The notes: generated by a model from the sequence alone, not told the origin. 64,000 nt of DNA from Caballeronia terrestris (GCF_001544515.1 NZ_FCOL02000027.1:21870-85869); one strand, 5' to 3'. Counted from the stretch's first letter, positions 26,737-35,779 are shown. Program-made: numbers and translations.

Positions 26737-27356
26737 AAGCTGGAAAGAAGCGCGTCGAGCGCTTCGTTCATGCGCTGGATCGCGTCTTCGGCCATCAGCA
26801 TGACGAGGTGCGCGCGGAAGCTGTGATCCTCCAGCGCGAAATTCACTTCCAGCAGCAGCGCGGTTTTCCAGGCGAGCATGTCGGGCTGGAAGACGTCGTC
26901 GAGGGCGAGATCGGTGCCGAGCATGCCCGGCGGCGAAAAGATCGGCGCGCGGCCGAGCCGGTCGAAGATGCACGACACGCAGGCGCCCATCAGCACGTTG
27001 GCGACGTCGAAGATCAGCTCGGTCTGCGAGGTCGTCTCGTAGGTCGACTTGGCGTACGGATCGTCGACGAGCGCGCACAGTTGCTCGACGCTGCCGCTCT
27101 TGCACAGCACGATCGCCTCGCCCTTGATGTCGGAGCGAAAGCCCTGACGCACGGCGGTGACGGTTCCGGTGATGCCGGTCATCGCGCGCAACGCCGCCGA
27201 CGCCTCGGCGACGCTCACCACGCGCACCCGCGGCACCGACAGTTCGATGAAGGTGCCGAGCAGTTTCGACAGACGCGTCGCCGCCTGGCCCATCGCCATG
27301 TTGGCGACTTCCTGCAGCGCGTCGCGCTGGTCTTCGTTCATGGCTGGATCAGGCAT
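26733..27356 (-). CDS. CheC-like phosphatase
   Basis: A 207-residue CheC/CheX/FliY-family protein, phosphatases of CheY-type receivers. Both internal active-site helices are visible: LQEVANMAMGQAATRL and LIFDVANVLMGACVSCI. It starts within the end of the preceding response regulator (8-bp overlap) and ends within the GGDEF start (4-bp overlap). The three genes therefore form one signalling cassette in which the receiver at 27349 is the probable substrate. Confidence 0.88.
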   Translation of the reverse strand: MPDPAMNEDQRDALQEVANMAMGQAATRLSKLLGTFIELSVPRVRVVSVAEASAALRAMTGITGTVTAVRQGFRSDIKGEAIVLCKSGSVEQLCALVDDPYAKSTYETTSQTELIFDVANVLMGACVSCIFDRLGRAPIFSPPGMLGTDLALDDVFQPDMLAWKTALLLEVNFALEDHSFRAHLVMLMAEDAIQRMNEALDALLSSL

Positions 27357-27717
27357 GGAGACCGAACTCCTTCAGGACGGGGCGCAACGCCTCGGGCGTC
27401 ACGGGCTTCGGCAAGAACGCGACCGCGCCGAGCGCGCGCACGCGTTCCTGCGCGAGCGGCTGCACATCCGCCGACACGACGATCACGAACGTGTTCAGGT
27501 CCTCGTGCTGGAGGGCGTCGAGCACCTGATAGCCCGTCATGTCGGGCATCGTGAGGTCGAGAAACATGACCGCCGCGCGGCCCGCGCGATAGTGGTCGAG
27601 CGCTTCGCGGCCGTTGGTGGCGTAGGAGATCTCGACGTCCCAGTCCTCGGGCAGCGCGCGCGTCAATACCTTGCGGGCGAGCAGGGAATCGTCGGCAATA
27701 ACAATCGGCAAGGGCAT
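27349..27717 (-). CDS. CheY-like single-domain response regulator
   Basis: A 122-residue receiver. It starts MPLPIVIADDSLLARKVLTR, with acidic residues DD near 9-10, the phosphorylation Asp in VMFLDLTMPDMTGYQ (near residue 54) and the conserved Lys in AFLPKPVTP. There is no output domain. It is the first gene of the receiver-CheC-GGDEF cassette, so it may connect phosphorylation to c-di-GMP synthesis. No cognate kinase is adjacent on this strand. Confidence 0.9.
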   Translation of the reverse strand: MPLPIVIADDSLLARKVLTRALPEDWDVEISYATNGREALDHYRAGRAAVMFLDLTMPDMTGYQVLDALQHEDLNTFVIVVSADVQPLAQERVRALGAVAFLPKPVTPEALRPVLKEFGLHA

Positions 27718-28632
27718 GGTCGGCGGGATCGATAAAACGGTTTATTTGGCCGTGCGCATTCATTGAGTGCGTGCGACGCGCATACGGAGACGTTTACGGC
27801 GGCACTCGGTGCGGTCTTTATGAAACGCCCGGAAATTGCGTAGATGAAATCGTCTAGAAATGCGCGGGAAATGCGCACAAAGCCCGCTCGTGACGATTCG
27901 GCCGATTTTCCAGGGCGCTTTTCGGCGCGCTTGAAATGATCGGACGCTGTCGGCGGCGCGTGCCGGCGGCAGCCGGCAAGGTGCGGCGCAGGTGCGCGTA
28001 GGCACGCCAGGCGGCGATGGTGCGCGGCGTGGTCGGCGCGCGCGCAATAAGGGTGTCGTTCGGCATCATGAAGCCAGCCCCGTGCAGGATTCGCGCCAAT
28101 CGGCCGAATCGTTCTTGGTTTTGCCTTTGTACAGTCGTGGCGCTGGCGGCTCGTGGCCGCTTTGCCCGTGTCTTCCCCGGAAGAACGCTGCGCAAAGGTC
28201 CTTGGTCTGCGGCTGCGCTCTTTAGGGCGCGAGTCCATCAGACGATTGGATTGTCCGATCAATGAGATATCAAAGCAACTCACCAAAACCCCGACATTAC
28301 GCAATTTTTACGTTTTTTTACGTCAAACGAGAAAATACTTCTCAGTTTTTTTATGAGTGATATTCTTCATTCTTTTGTGTACGTTTGCGCTTATGGAAAT
28401 CTCGCTGATTTCGATTTGTTGCGGAGGGGAAGCAATCGGAAATAATCACCGCTCTTGAATCGGCAGCCGATTATCTTTCGGCATGTTTTATGCGGCGGTC
28501 AGGGATTCGGCGTGGTTAAATCGCGTTATTCATTCGATATACCGCGCCAAACGTTTGCAGTAAGGGCACGCCAATTCTTTTAACTCCAGATGACCGCTTT
28601 CTGCCCGTTAAAAATTTCAAAACGTTCTTTCC
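27718..28632. other. Long divergent intergenic region
   Basis: 915 bp between the divergent response regulator and hybrid kinase. The segment 28260-28560 is strikingly A+T-rich for this genome. It contains a tandem repeat TTTTTACGT at 28305-28313 and 28315-28323, and GAGAA-AATAC-TTCTC at 28329-28343. The part nearest the regulator may hold a short gene, listed at 27854-28072. No RNA gene was recognised. Confidence 0.5.
27854..28072 (-). CDS. Possible small protein of unknown function (72 aa)
   Basis: A frame starting MMPNDTLIARAPTTPRTIAA, arginine-rich. The first 45 or so codons show the strong G/C third-position bias of real genes here, but the last part does not. There is no clear ribosome site. 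It could equally be a chance frame in the regulator's upstream region. Confidence 0.25.
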   Translation of the reverse strand, partial: FMMPNDTLIARAPTTPRTIAAWRAYAHLRRTLPAAAGTRRRQRPIISSAPKSALENRPNRHERALCAFPAHF

Positions 28633-30921
28633 ATGACGTCGCTACGTGAGGAGCCCGACGGCGGGCCTGCCGCCGAGCAATGGCAGGACGAGCCGCCGTT
28701 CCCGGTCGTGCCCGAGCCCAACTTCGCCGCCCAGCGGCTGACGCTTTACGCGCTGCTGGTCGCGGCGATCGTGCTGCCGTTCATCTACGTCGCGTTCACG
28801 TCGTTCTTCGACTACCGCTCGCGCGTTGCCGCCGCCACCGACCTCGCCACGCGCAACGCGCGCGTCGCCGAGGAACACGCGCTCAAGGTCTTCGACATGA
28901 ACGTGATGCTCAACGAGCGCGCGGTCGATCTCGTCGATGGCCTCGACGACGTCGCCATCCGCCGCGACGACCTCACGATCTACAAGAAGCTCAAGGCGAT
29001 GGGCGGCAGCTATCCGCAGGTCGCGTCGGTGTCGATCTTCGGCGCCGACGGCACGCTCCTCGCGACGAGCCGCGCCTATCCGACGCCGTCCGTCTCCGTC
29101 GCCGACCGCCCGGATTTCGCCGGTTTGAAGGGCGGCGAGACGCTCGAGCAGGTGTCGCGCGTGATGACAGGGCGCGTCGCGGGCGAGCAGGTATTCAATA
29201 CGGCGGTCACGCGCTTCAAAAGCGGCGGCGGATTCGGCGGCATGGTGTCAATCGCGCTGCGGCCCGCGTACTTCAATGCGTTCTACCGCGAGCTCATCGG
29301 CGACCAGCCGACCGTCTCGCTCGGCCTGTCGCGCTCGGACGGCGAAGTGCTCGCGTGGTATCCGCCGCGCCCGCCCGACCGGATGAGTCTCGCGCCGCAT
29401 TCGCCGCTGCGTGCGGCGTACCGCGAAGGCACGCGAAGCGGCACCGTCGAAATGCGCTCGGGGCTCGATAACGAGATGAAGATCGTCGCGTTCCGGCGGG
29501 TCGGCAAATATCCGGTGTACGTGTCGAGCGGCTATCCGATCTCGACGATCTGGGCCGAATGGTATCGACATCTGACCGTGCTCGCGGTGTCGCTGTTCGC
29601 GCCGTGCATCGTGCTGTGGGGCGTGATCGGGCTGTCGCTCCGGCGTTTGGCGACCGAGGAGGAAGCGTGGGAGCGCTGGCGGGCGGAGGCGTCGATGCGG
29701 CGCTCGATTGAATCCGCGTACCGGCAGGCGCGCAAGATGGAAGCGCTCGGCAACCTGGTGGGCAACGTCGCGCACGACTTCAACAATCTGCTGATGATCG
29801 TGTCCACCAACGTGCAGATCGCCCGCCGGCGCGGCGCGCTCGGCCTCGACCGCGAGCTTTCCGCGATGGAACGCGCGCTGAAGGGCGGCCAGTCGCTCAC
29901 GCGGCAATTGCTCGGCGTCGCGCGGAAGCAACCGTTGCGCAGCGAGACGATCGCTCCGGCCAAGTGGATCACGGCCGCGCGCGAGTTGCTCCGCGCGTCG
30001 CTCGGGGCGAAGGTCGCGCTGAGCGTCGAAGTGCGGCCCGACGCCTGGCCGATCCGCGTCGATCCCGCCGAACTGGAGCTCGCGCTCATCAACGTCGCGG
30101 TGAACGCGCGCGACGCGATGCCCAACGGCGGCACCTTCACCGTGCTCGCCGACAACATCACCTTCCGGCAAGAGGACGGCTTTCCGCTCGTCGGCGAGTT
30201 CGTGCAACTGACGCTCGAGGACACTGGCGCCGGCATGAGTTCCGACGTGCTCGGCCGCGCGTTCGAGCCGCTTTTCACGACCAAGCCGAAAGGCATGGGC
30301 ACGGGCCTCGGTCTGCCGCAGGTGTTCGCGTTCTGCGAGCGCGCGGGCGGGCTCGCCACGATCGACAGCGCGATCGGCGCGGGCACGTCGGTGCGACTCT
30401 ACCTGCCGCGCGCGGGCGCGGTGAATCCGCCGAGCGTGGCCGTCGAGGAGGAACCGGCGGCGCGCGTCGAAACGCACGGGCTGAACGTGCTGCTCGTCGA
30501 AGACAACGAGGAGGTCGCGGCGGGCACCGAGGCGCTCCTCGCGATGATGGGCCACCGCGTGACGTGCGTCTTCAACGCCGATGCCGCGCTCGTCCTGCTC
30601 GAAGCCGCGCGAGACGCCGATCCGCCCGCCGACGCATTTCCGTTCGATGTCGTGCTCTCGGACATCCACATGCCGGGGCGGCTGAACGGTATCGATCTCG
30701 CTGAAATCTTGCAGACGTTCGCGCCGCCCGTGCCGACGATCCTCGTCACCGGCTATGCGGAAGAGCTCGACCGCGCGCGCCAGGTCGATGCACGCGTGCT
30801 GTCGAAGCCGTTCGACATCGCACTGCTCGACTCGCTCCTGCAGGCGATCCGGGAAGGCGGCGAGGCGGCCCGCCGCGCAACGCGTTCCGCCGATCGCGCG
30901 ACCGGCGACGCGGCTCATTGA
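28633..30921 (+). CDS. Hybrid sensor histidine kinase with periplasmic Cache domain
   Basis: A 762-residue kinase. TM1 lies near residues 37-58 and a periplasmic PDC/Cache-like domain near 60-305. TM2 is near 312-335 (LTVLAVSLFAPCIVLWGVIG). The HisKA box is GNVAHDFNNLLMIV (near residue 380). HATPase_c shows NVAVNARDAMPNGG, EDTGAGM and GTGLGLPQVF. A C-terminal receiver begins NVLLVEDNEEVAAG, with its Asp in FDVVLSDIHMPG. No separate response regulator is adjacent, so output probably passes through a regulator elsewhere. The ligand is unknown. Confidence 0.9.
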   Translation: MTSLREEPDGGPAAEQWQDEPPFPVVPEPNFAAQRLTLYALLVAAIVLPFIYVAFTSFFDYRSRVAAATDLATRNARVAEEHALKVFDMNVMLNERAVDLVDGLDDVAIRRDDLTIYKKLKAMGGSYPQVASVSIFGADGTLLATSRAYPTPSVSVADRPDFAGLKGGETLEQVSRVMTGRVAGEQVFNTAVTRFKSGGGFGGMVSIALRPAYFNAFYRELIGDQPTVSLGLSRSDGEVLAWYPPRPPDRMSLAPHSPLRAAYREGTRSGTVEMRSGLDNEMKIVAFRRVGKYPVYVSSGYPISTIWAEWYRHLTVLAVSLFAPCIVLWGVIGLSLRRLATEEEAWERWRAEASMRRSIESAYRQARKMEALGNLVGNVAHDFNNLLMIVSTNVQIARRRGALGLDRELSAMERALKGGQSLTRQLLGVARKQPLRSETIAPAKWITAARELLRASLGAKVALSVEVRPDAWPIRVDPAELELALINVAVNARDAMPNGGTFTVLADNITFRQEDGFPLVGEFVQLTLEDTGAGMSSDVLGRAFEPLFTTKPKGMGTGLGLPQVFAFCERAGGLATIDSAIGAGTSVRLYLPRAGAVNPPSVAVEEEPAARVETHGLNVLLVEDNEEVAAGTEALLAMMGHRVTCVFNADAALVLLEAARDADPPADAFPFDVVLSDIHMPGRLNGIDLAEILQTFAPPVPTILVTGYAEELDRARQVDARVLSKPFDIALLDSLLQAIREGGEAARRATRSADRATGDAAH

Positions 30922-31107
30922 AGCCGATCGTGGAAGTCGCTTCGTTTCTACCGATTTTGTAAAAAAAGCGCGCCGCCGATACCGCACGCCGCGCGCGTCG
31001 ATCGCCGGGCGGCATCCGGCACGCGAGTTGCGTGAGGGTTGTGACATGCGCCGCACCGGTTTCGCGTGTGCCGCGTCCAGAGACCACATCCCTTTGCAGG
31101 AGGCATC

Positions 31108-32544
31108 ATGCGACACACCGTCATCGGCGTTTTCGACACTTACGGCCAGGCCGATAACGCGCGTTCGGCCCTGACGGCCGCCGGCTTCTCGCACGGCGAC
31201 ATCGAATTGCAGGCTAACCCGCAGCGCGACGATGCAGCCGAACCGTCGCTCGCACCCGACGCCGAAACACACGCCGAACCGGGCGTGCTCGCGAACATCG
31301 AGCGCTTCTTCTCGATGCTGTTCGGCGGGCGCGACCAGCCGCCGGAAGTCGCGCATTATTCGGAAGCGGTTCGGCGCGGGGCGGTCCTTGTCGCCGTCGA
31401 TACCGACAGCGAAGCGCAGGCCGACATCGCCCGCACGACGCTCGCCGACCAGGGCGCGATTGACATCGACGAACGCGCCGCCAGTTGGGGCACGCTCGGC
31501 CATTCGCCATCGGCGCCAGCATCGGATACCCGCGATCATTCGCTGCTCGACGAACTTGGCCTCGGTAGCGGCAGCGCCGTGCCGGGGACTCGGCCGGTGG
31601 ATGAGGATTCCGTGTATCGCACGTCGTCGGAGGTGAATCGCGCGCGGGCGTATCCGCGCGCGGACGTCGGCGATCCGTCGGTCGCAGCGGCGCAGCCGGT
31701 GCTCGATCCGCTCGCCGATCCGCTCGGCAACCCGTTGCGTGCGCAGGACCCCGCGACCCTCGCGCCGCGTGACACCTTCACCGAAAGCCCCGCCGCCGAT
31801 CCGCTCGGACCGCTCGACATGCCCGCGACGCGCGAAGATTCACTCGCTCGCGGCGCGCCCGCCGGACGCGATCCGCTGACGGCGAGCGACATCGGCTCGC
31901 CCGCCCAGCGCGATCCGCTTGGGGCCGATTCCGTCTCTGAACGCGATGCGCTCGCCGGCCACGGTGCGCTCGGCGCGAGCCCGGCGGGATCGGCGGTGCG
32001 CGACGCCATCGCCGATAGCGATGCGCTCGGCGGGCGCGATGCGACGTATGAGTACGATCCGGAAAAGAATCGCGACGCAGCCGCAGCAGCCGCCCGCGAT
32101 CCGCTGCCCGGCACGCGTAGCGATACGGCGGCCGACTGGCGCCCGGTGAACGCGCTCGACGGCACCGACGCCGCCGCCAACGATTCCTTCGCGACGCGCG
32201 GTGCAGTGCCCTCTGCAACGCCGGTCGGTGCGCCGGGAGCGCTCGGCCCGCAAACCGTCCCCGACGAGTACATGGAATACGAGGGCGATTTCCGCACGCA
32301 CTATGACTCGAAGTACGCGGAGTCGGGCTTGCCGTACGAGGATTACGAAGGCGCGTATCGCTACGGCGCGACACTCGGCAACGACGATCGTTTCCGCAAC
32401 CGCCAGTGGGACGACCAGATGGAATACGAGCTGCAACGCGACTGGGAAGGCCGCCATCCGGATGGCGGCGGCGATACGTGGGAGCGCTTCAAGGCTGCAG
32501 TACGTCATGGCTGGGACCGCGTGACGGGGCATCACCACGTTTGA
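31108..32544 (+). CDS. Large low-complexity stress-type protein with DPLG-like repeats
   Basis: A 478-residue soluble, acidic protein; the start at 31108 has GCAGGAGG upstream. Residues 1-130 form a small domain (VIGVFDTYGQADNARSALTA) resembling general-stress-protein-17M-type domains that recur in Burkholderiaceae. Residues about 170-380 are disordered and rich in Asp, Pro, Leu, Ala and Arg, with many short units such as DPLADPLGNPL, RDPLTASD, RDPLGADSV and RDALAGHGALG. The last 90 residues look folded: YRYGATLGNDDRFRNRQWDD and DTWERFKAAVRHGWDRV. It is monocistronic. Function unknown; a stress or envelope-protective role is inferred only. Confidence 0.75.
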   Translation: MRHTVIGVFDTYGQADNARSALTAAGFSHGDIELQANPQRDDAAEPSLAPDAETHAEPGVLANIERFFSMLFGGRDQPPEVAHYSEAVRRGAVLVAVDTDSEAQADIARTTLADQGAIDIDERAASWGTLGHSPSAPASDTRDHSLLDELGLGSGSAVPGTRPVDEDSVYRTSSEVNRARAYPRADVGDPSVAAAQPVLDPLADPLGNPLRAQDPATLAPRDTFTESPAADPLGPLDMPATREDSLARGAPAGRDPLTASDIGSPAQRDPLGADSVSERDALAGHGALGASPAGSAVRDAIADSDALGGRDATYEYDPEKNRDAAAAAARDPLPGTRSDTAADWRPVNALDGTDAAANDSFATRGAVPSATPVGAPGALGPQTVPDEYMEYEGDFRTHYDSKYAESGLPYEDYEGAYRYGATLGNDDRFRNRQWDDQMEYELQRDWEGRHPDGGGDTWERFKAAVRHGWDRVTGHHHV

Positions 32545-32570
32545 CGTCGGAAGCAAGCTCACAATGAACG

Positions 32571-32596
32571 ACGGCCCGCTAGTGCGGGCCGTTTTT
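32571..32596 (+). terminator. Rho-independent terminator
   Basis: ACGGCCCGC (32571-32579) pairs with GCGGGCCGT (32584-32592) and is followed by TTTTT. It lies 27 bp after the repetitive-protein gene and just before the convergent reductase gene. Confidence 0.85.
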
Positions 32597-32616
32597 TCTG
32601 AGATGCGTTGAGCGGA

Positions 32617-33171
32617 TCAAACGTTCGCGTGATCCTTCACCCACGCGACGTATTTATCCATGAACCCCTGCAGATACTTGCGCGTGTCCTCACTCACGAT
32701 GTTTCCGTTCGCATCGATGCGCGTCTCGTCGTGCTTGATGAACATCTCCGGCTGTCCCAGCAGCGCGACATCGAGATAAGCGCAGACGTTGCGCAGATGC
32801 GATTGCGCGAGCGCCGTCCCGATCGCCCCGACCGAAGTCCCGATCACCGCGCCCGGCTTCCCGCCCCAAGCGCTTTGTCCCCACGGCCGCGAGCCCCAGT
32901 CGATCGCGTTCTTCAGCACGCCCGGAATCGAGCGGTTGTATTCCGGCGTGACGAACAGCAGCGCGTTCGCCTCGGTGAGCTTCTGCTTGAGCGTGCGCGC
33001 GGCTTCGGGGAAATCGGCGTCGTAGTCCTGGCTGTAGAGCGGCAGGTTGCCGATATCGAGGAACTCGAACGTGAAATCGCCCGGCGCAAGCGAGACGAGC
33101 GCGTGCGCGAGCTGCTTGTTGAACGACTCACGACGCAGGCTTCCGACGACCACCGCAACTTTGTAGGGCAT
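32617..33171 (-). CDS. NADPH-dependent FMN reductase (ChrR/azoreductase-like)
   Basis: A 184-residue flavodoxin-fold reductase. The FMN phosphate loop is GSLRRESFNKQLA, and the family motif is PEYNRSIPGVLKNAIDW, followed by KPGAVIGTSVGAIGT. Such enzymes reduce quinones, chromate or azo dyes and protect from redox stress. The start at 33171 (MPYKVAVVVGSLRRES) is chosen by family alignment; the frame runs open to 33408. It stands alone on the minus strand. Confidence 0.9.
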   Translation of the reverse strand: MPYKVAVVVGSLRRESFNKQLAHALVSLAPGDFTFEFLDIGNLPLYSQDYDADFPEAARTLKQKLTEANALLFVTPEYNRSIPGVLKNAIDWGSRPWGQSAWGGKPGAVIGTSVGAIGTALAQSHLRNVCAYLDVALLGQPEMFIKHDETRIDANGNIVSEDTRKYLQGFMDKYVAWVKDHANV

Positions 33172-33471
33172 GACTTGGTTTCCTGTGAATGAGTGAACAA
33201 AGACATCGGGCGGCGGCGGATATCGACGAACGCTTCGGCACATCTCGCCGCATGAGGCCGCCGACGAACCGCTTATACGACTGCTTATCATAGGCGCCGG
33301 ATTGCGAACCTGCATGCGCGCCAAGTGTGCAGTGCGCAATAGCGGTGCAACCCGGGCGATGGCGCATGCCCTCGCCCTTCCGACCGCGATTTCCACAAAG
33401 TTATGCACAGAAAATGTGGATAAGTTGAGGAGATGGTGGCATCACGTTTAGTTTTGAAACGGTAAACGTGG
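33172..33471. other. Intergenic region
   Basis: 300 bp upstream of the FMN reductase, holding its promoter. Nothing clearly coding was seen in it, and no repeat beyond the terminator that starts at 33472. Confidence 0.4.
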
Positions 33472-33495
33472 AAAGAGCGCCCTCGGGCGCTCTTT
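33472..33495 (-). terminator. Hairpin terminator after the small secreted peptide gene
   Basis: AAAGAGCGCCC (33472-33482) and GGGCGCTCTTT (33485-33495) are perfectly complementary with a 2-nt spacer. The T-tail on the minus strand is short. It lies 28 bp past the stop of the peptide gene at 33524. Confidence 0.6.
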
Positions 33496-33523
33496 CTGGT
33501 CAAACGCGGCCAACTCGTCGCGC

Positions 33524-33658
33524 TTACTGTCCGAAAAATACGTTGCATTGCGATGCCGGGCCCTGGCACGACGTCGACGATGCATCGGCGGCTTGCGCGG
33601 CGCCCGCGGCGGCCAGCAGAGCGACAGAAGCGATGAGTGCGGAGAGGATGCGTTTCAT
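33524..33658 (-). CDS. Small secreted peptide with two cysteines (44 aa)
   Basis: A short gene that is easy to miss. The product starts MKRILSALIASVALLAAAGA with a Sec signal peptide ending at AQA-ADA. That leaves a mature peptide of about 21 residues, ADASSTSCQGPASQCNVFFG plus Gln. The two Cys are separated by six residues (CQGPASQC) and could form a disulfide loop in the periplasm. The ribosome site GAAGGTG precedes the ATG, and a hairpin terminator follows. It diverges from a DUF4148 protein gene. Function unknown. Confidence 0.65.
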   Translation of the reverse strand: MKRILSALIASVALLAAAGAAQAADASSTSCQGPASQCNVFFGQ

Positions 33659-33952
33659 GAGACACCTTCGGGAAGTTCGTTGAAACGATCGGAATCGATC
33701 GAGTGGAACGAAGCTTAACTATGGAGCGTTCGCAGAAAAATCCCGATACCGCCAACTAATTCTTACTGAATTCACAATAATTAGAACGATCGGACGCTCG
33801 CGCACCAAAGCGCTGCATGCCAGCATTTCCACGATTAACGACAACAATGTGTTGGTTCAATCGATATTAATGTCCGATAGCTTTTCTCCTAGACTGCATT
33901 CAACCGATGCACTTCCTCTGCATGGGACTGCATGGGCCAAAGGAGACTCTTG

Positions 33953-34210
33953 ATGAAACGCACTCTGATCAAAGCATTGCTGATTTCCACCGCTCTCGTC
34001 GCCACCGCGCCCGCGTTTGCCGCCGAATACGTGCAAGCGCAAGCGACCGCCGATGGCGCCAAAACGCGCGCCGAAGTGAAGGCCGAATTGGCCACCGCCC
34101 GCCGCAATGGCGACCTCGACGCCGTCAACATCAGTACGTACCCGCAATTGCTGCCGTATCAGCAGCGCCATGCGCAGACCGTCGCGATGCGTGCGCAACG
34201 CACGCAGTGA
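33953..34210 (+). CDS. DUF4148 periplasmic protein
   Basis: An 85-residue secreted protein of the DUF4148 family, abundant in Burkholderiaceae and of unknown function. The signal peptide MKRTLIKALLISTALVATAP ends at AFA-AEY. The family core is KTRAEVKAELATARRNGDLD. The start at 33953 has AAAGGAG upstream; an ATG seven codons earlier is less likely. It is followed by a terminator. Confidence 0.85.
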   Translation: MKRTLIKALLISTALVATAPAFAAEYVQAQATADGAKTRAEVKAELATARRNGDLDAVNISTYPQLLPYQQRHAQTVAMRAQRTQ

Positions 34211-34267
34211 CCTGAAGCCTTAGCGCGAAGAACAGGCCTCCTCCACCCATCAGTCAGATGGTGGTTT

Positions 34268-34302
34268 CGCCCGGCGTCTCATCCCCGCCGGGCGCTTTTT
34301 TT
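34268..34302 (+). terminator. Rho-independent terminator after the DUF4148 gene
   Basis: CGCCCGGCG (34268-34276) pairs with CGCCGGGCG (34286-34294), followed by CTTTTTTT. It sits between convergent genes and directly before the end of the AEC transporter gene. Confidence 0.85.
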
Positions 34303-34308
34303 GCGTTT

Positions 34309-35256
34309 TCACGCAAGCATCGCCGCGAGACAAAGCGTGACCGTGACCAGCGAGACGAGCGTCGAAAAAAGAATCGCCGTCGATGTCACCGCCGCCTCCC
34401 GTCGATAAAACTCCGCGAGCATGAAGGGGCCCGTGCCCGTCGGCAGCGCGCTCAGGAGCACGGCCGTCTTCGCCCACATCGGCGGCAGCGTGAATACATG
34501 GAACGCGAGCCACCACGTCAGCAAAGGCTGCGCGACGAGTTTCGCCGCGACCAGCGCGCTCGCCGTCCTGGCATCGCGTGCGTGAGATTTCTCTCCAAGG
34601 AAAAGTCCGAGCGCGACCAGCGCGCAGGGACTCGCCGCACCGCCGAGCAGTTTTAGAAACGCCTGCGCGCCGCCCGACACATGCAAACCCGCCCCACTCC
34701 ACAACGCGCCCGCGAGCGGCGCGATCAACAGCGGATTCAGCATCAACGATCTGGCGACGCGCCGCATCGTCGCGCCGATGTGACGCTCGCTCTGCAAGCC
34801 GAGTTCGATCATCACGATCGCGACGGCGAACAGCACGCACACGGTCATGATCGTCGCGATGACGGCGGGCGCGAGGCTCGGCTGTCCGAACGCGAGCAGG
34901 CAGAGCGGCAGGCCGATGTAGCCGGTGTTGGGATAGGCGGCGTTGAGGCCGTCGAGGCTTGCGTCGGCGAGATGGCGCGACTGCTTCAGCCGCACGAACA
35001 CCGTCGCGGCAAAGACGACACCCGAGCCGATTCCGAACACCGCGATGAACGACGGCTCGTCGAGCATGCTCCACGGCGTCTTCGCCATGATGTCGAAGAG
35101 CAGCGCGGGCAGCGCGAGATACACGACGAAGCGGTTCAGTTCCGACGACGCATGCGGCCCGAGCCAGTTCAGCTTGCGGCATGCATAGCCCGCGAAGATC
35201 AGGCCGAAGATCGGCAGGATGATCGTAACGAGCGGCGTGAAGAACGATGACAGCAT
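34309..35256 (-). CDS. AEC (auxin efflux carrier) family transporter
   Basis: A 315-residue membrane protein with about ten hydrophobic segments in two halves, as in the AEC family of malonate/malate-type and auxin-like carriers. Typical stretches are ILPIFGLIFAGYACRKLNWL near the N-terminus and GLNAAYPNTGYIGLPLCLLA near residue 105. The start at 35256 (MLSSFFTPLVTII) gives a proper first helix; the frame extends to 35404. It is monocistronic. Substrate unknown. Confidence 0.85.
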   Translation of the reverse strand: MLSSFFTPLVTIILPIFGLIFAGYACRKLNWLGPHASSELNRFVVYLALPALLFDIMAKTPWSMLDEPSFIAVFGIGSGVVFAATVFVRLKQSRHLADASLDGLNAAYPNTGYIGLPLCLLAFGQPSLAPAVIATIMTVCVLFAVAIVMIELGLQSERHIGATMRRVARSLMLNPLLIAPLAGALWSGAGLHVSGGAQAFLKLLGGAASPCALVALGLFLGEKSHARDARTASALVAAKLVAQPLLTWWLAFHVFTLPPMWAKTAVLLSALPTGTGPFMLAEFYRREAAVTSTAILFSTLVSLVTVTLCLAAMLA

Positions 35257-35779
35257 GTAGACGGATCGCGCTAATGGTTGGATGAGGCGCGCAAAGCATA
35301 GCCTGTCGAGACGCAAAGGTGAGACATTGCGGGAGCCGGTGAAGGGTGAGTCGCGATGGACCGTCGAAGCTCACGATTGCCCGATTACCAGTATTTCTAA
35401 GCATCGTTCGTCTTCAATGAGCATTCTCAACGAAAGCTTGCAAAGCCTTGTTTCATATAGCTTTGCGCGGTTTATCGGGATGCGCTGATGAAGCTGGAGA
35501 GTAGATCGTTGCATACGCAACAGATGATTGCGCACACAATTCCCGTTCGTTCCCATGCCGCTCAGGTGAGCGAATACGGGACCCGCGAAAAGGTCTCTGG
35601 AGAAGCTCGACACCGGCGCATCAGCCTTTTGTATAAACGCAATTGCATCAATGGCTTGCATCATGGATTCGAAGTGCTTTCCTCATTGTGCGTTTGAAAC
35701 CAAACGTCCTAAAGGTGAGCGCTTTCGGGACCAAGGCTTGCTCTCTCGCTTGGCTCCAACATCACGGAACGGCACATCG
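35257..35779. other. Intergenic region
   Basis: 523 bp between the AEC transporter and the lipocalin genes, which are divergent. Short frames occur on both strands (for example 35371-35664 on the minus strand) but have no signal, motif or codon bias that supports them. No repeat was recognised. Confidence 0.4.

Noticed and set aside
28153..28356. 67-codon plus-strand frame upstream of the hybrid kinase
   Set aside because: Runs into the A+T-rich region with mixed composition and no ribosome site; looks like chance.
35371..35664. 97-codon minus-strand frame between the AEC and lipocalin genes
   Set aside because: No codon bias, ribosome site, signal or motif supports it.
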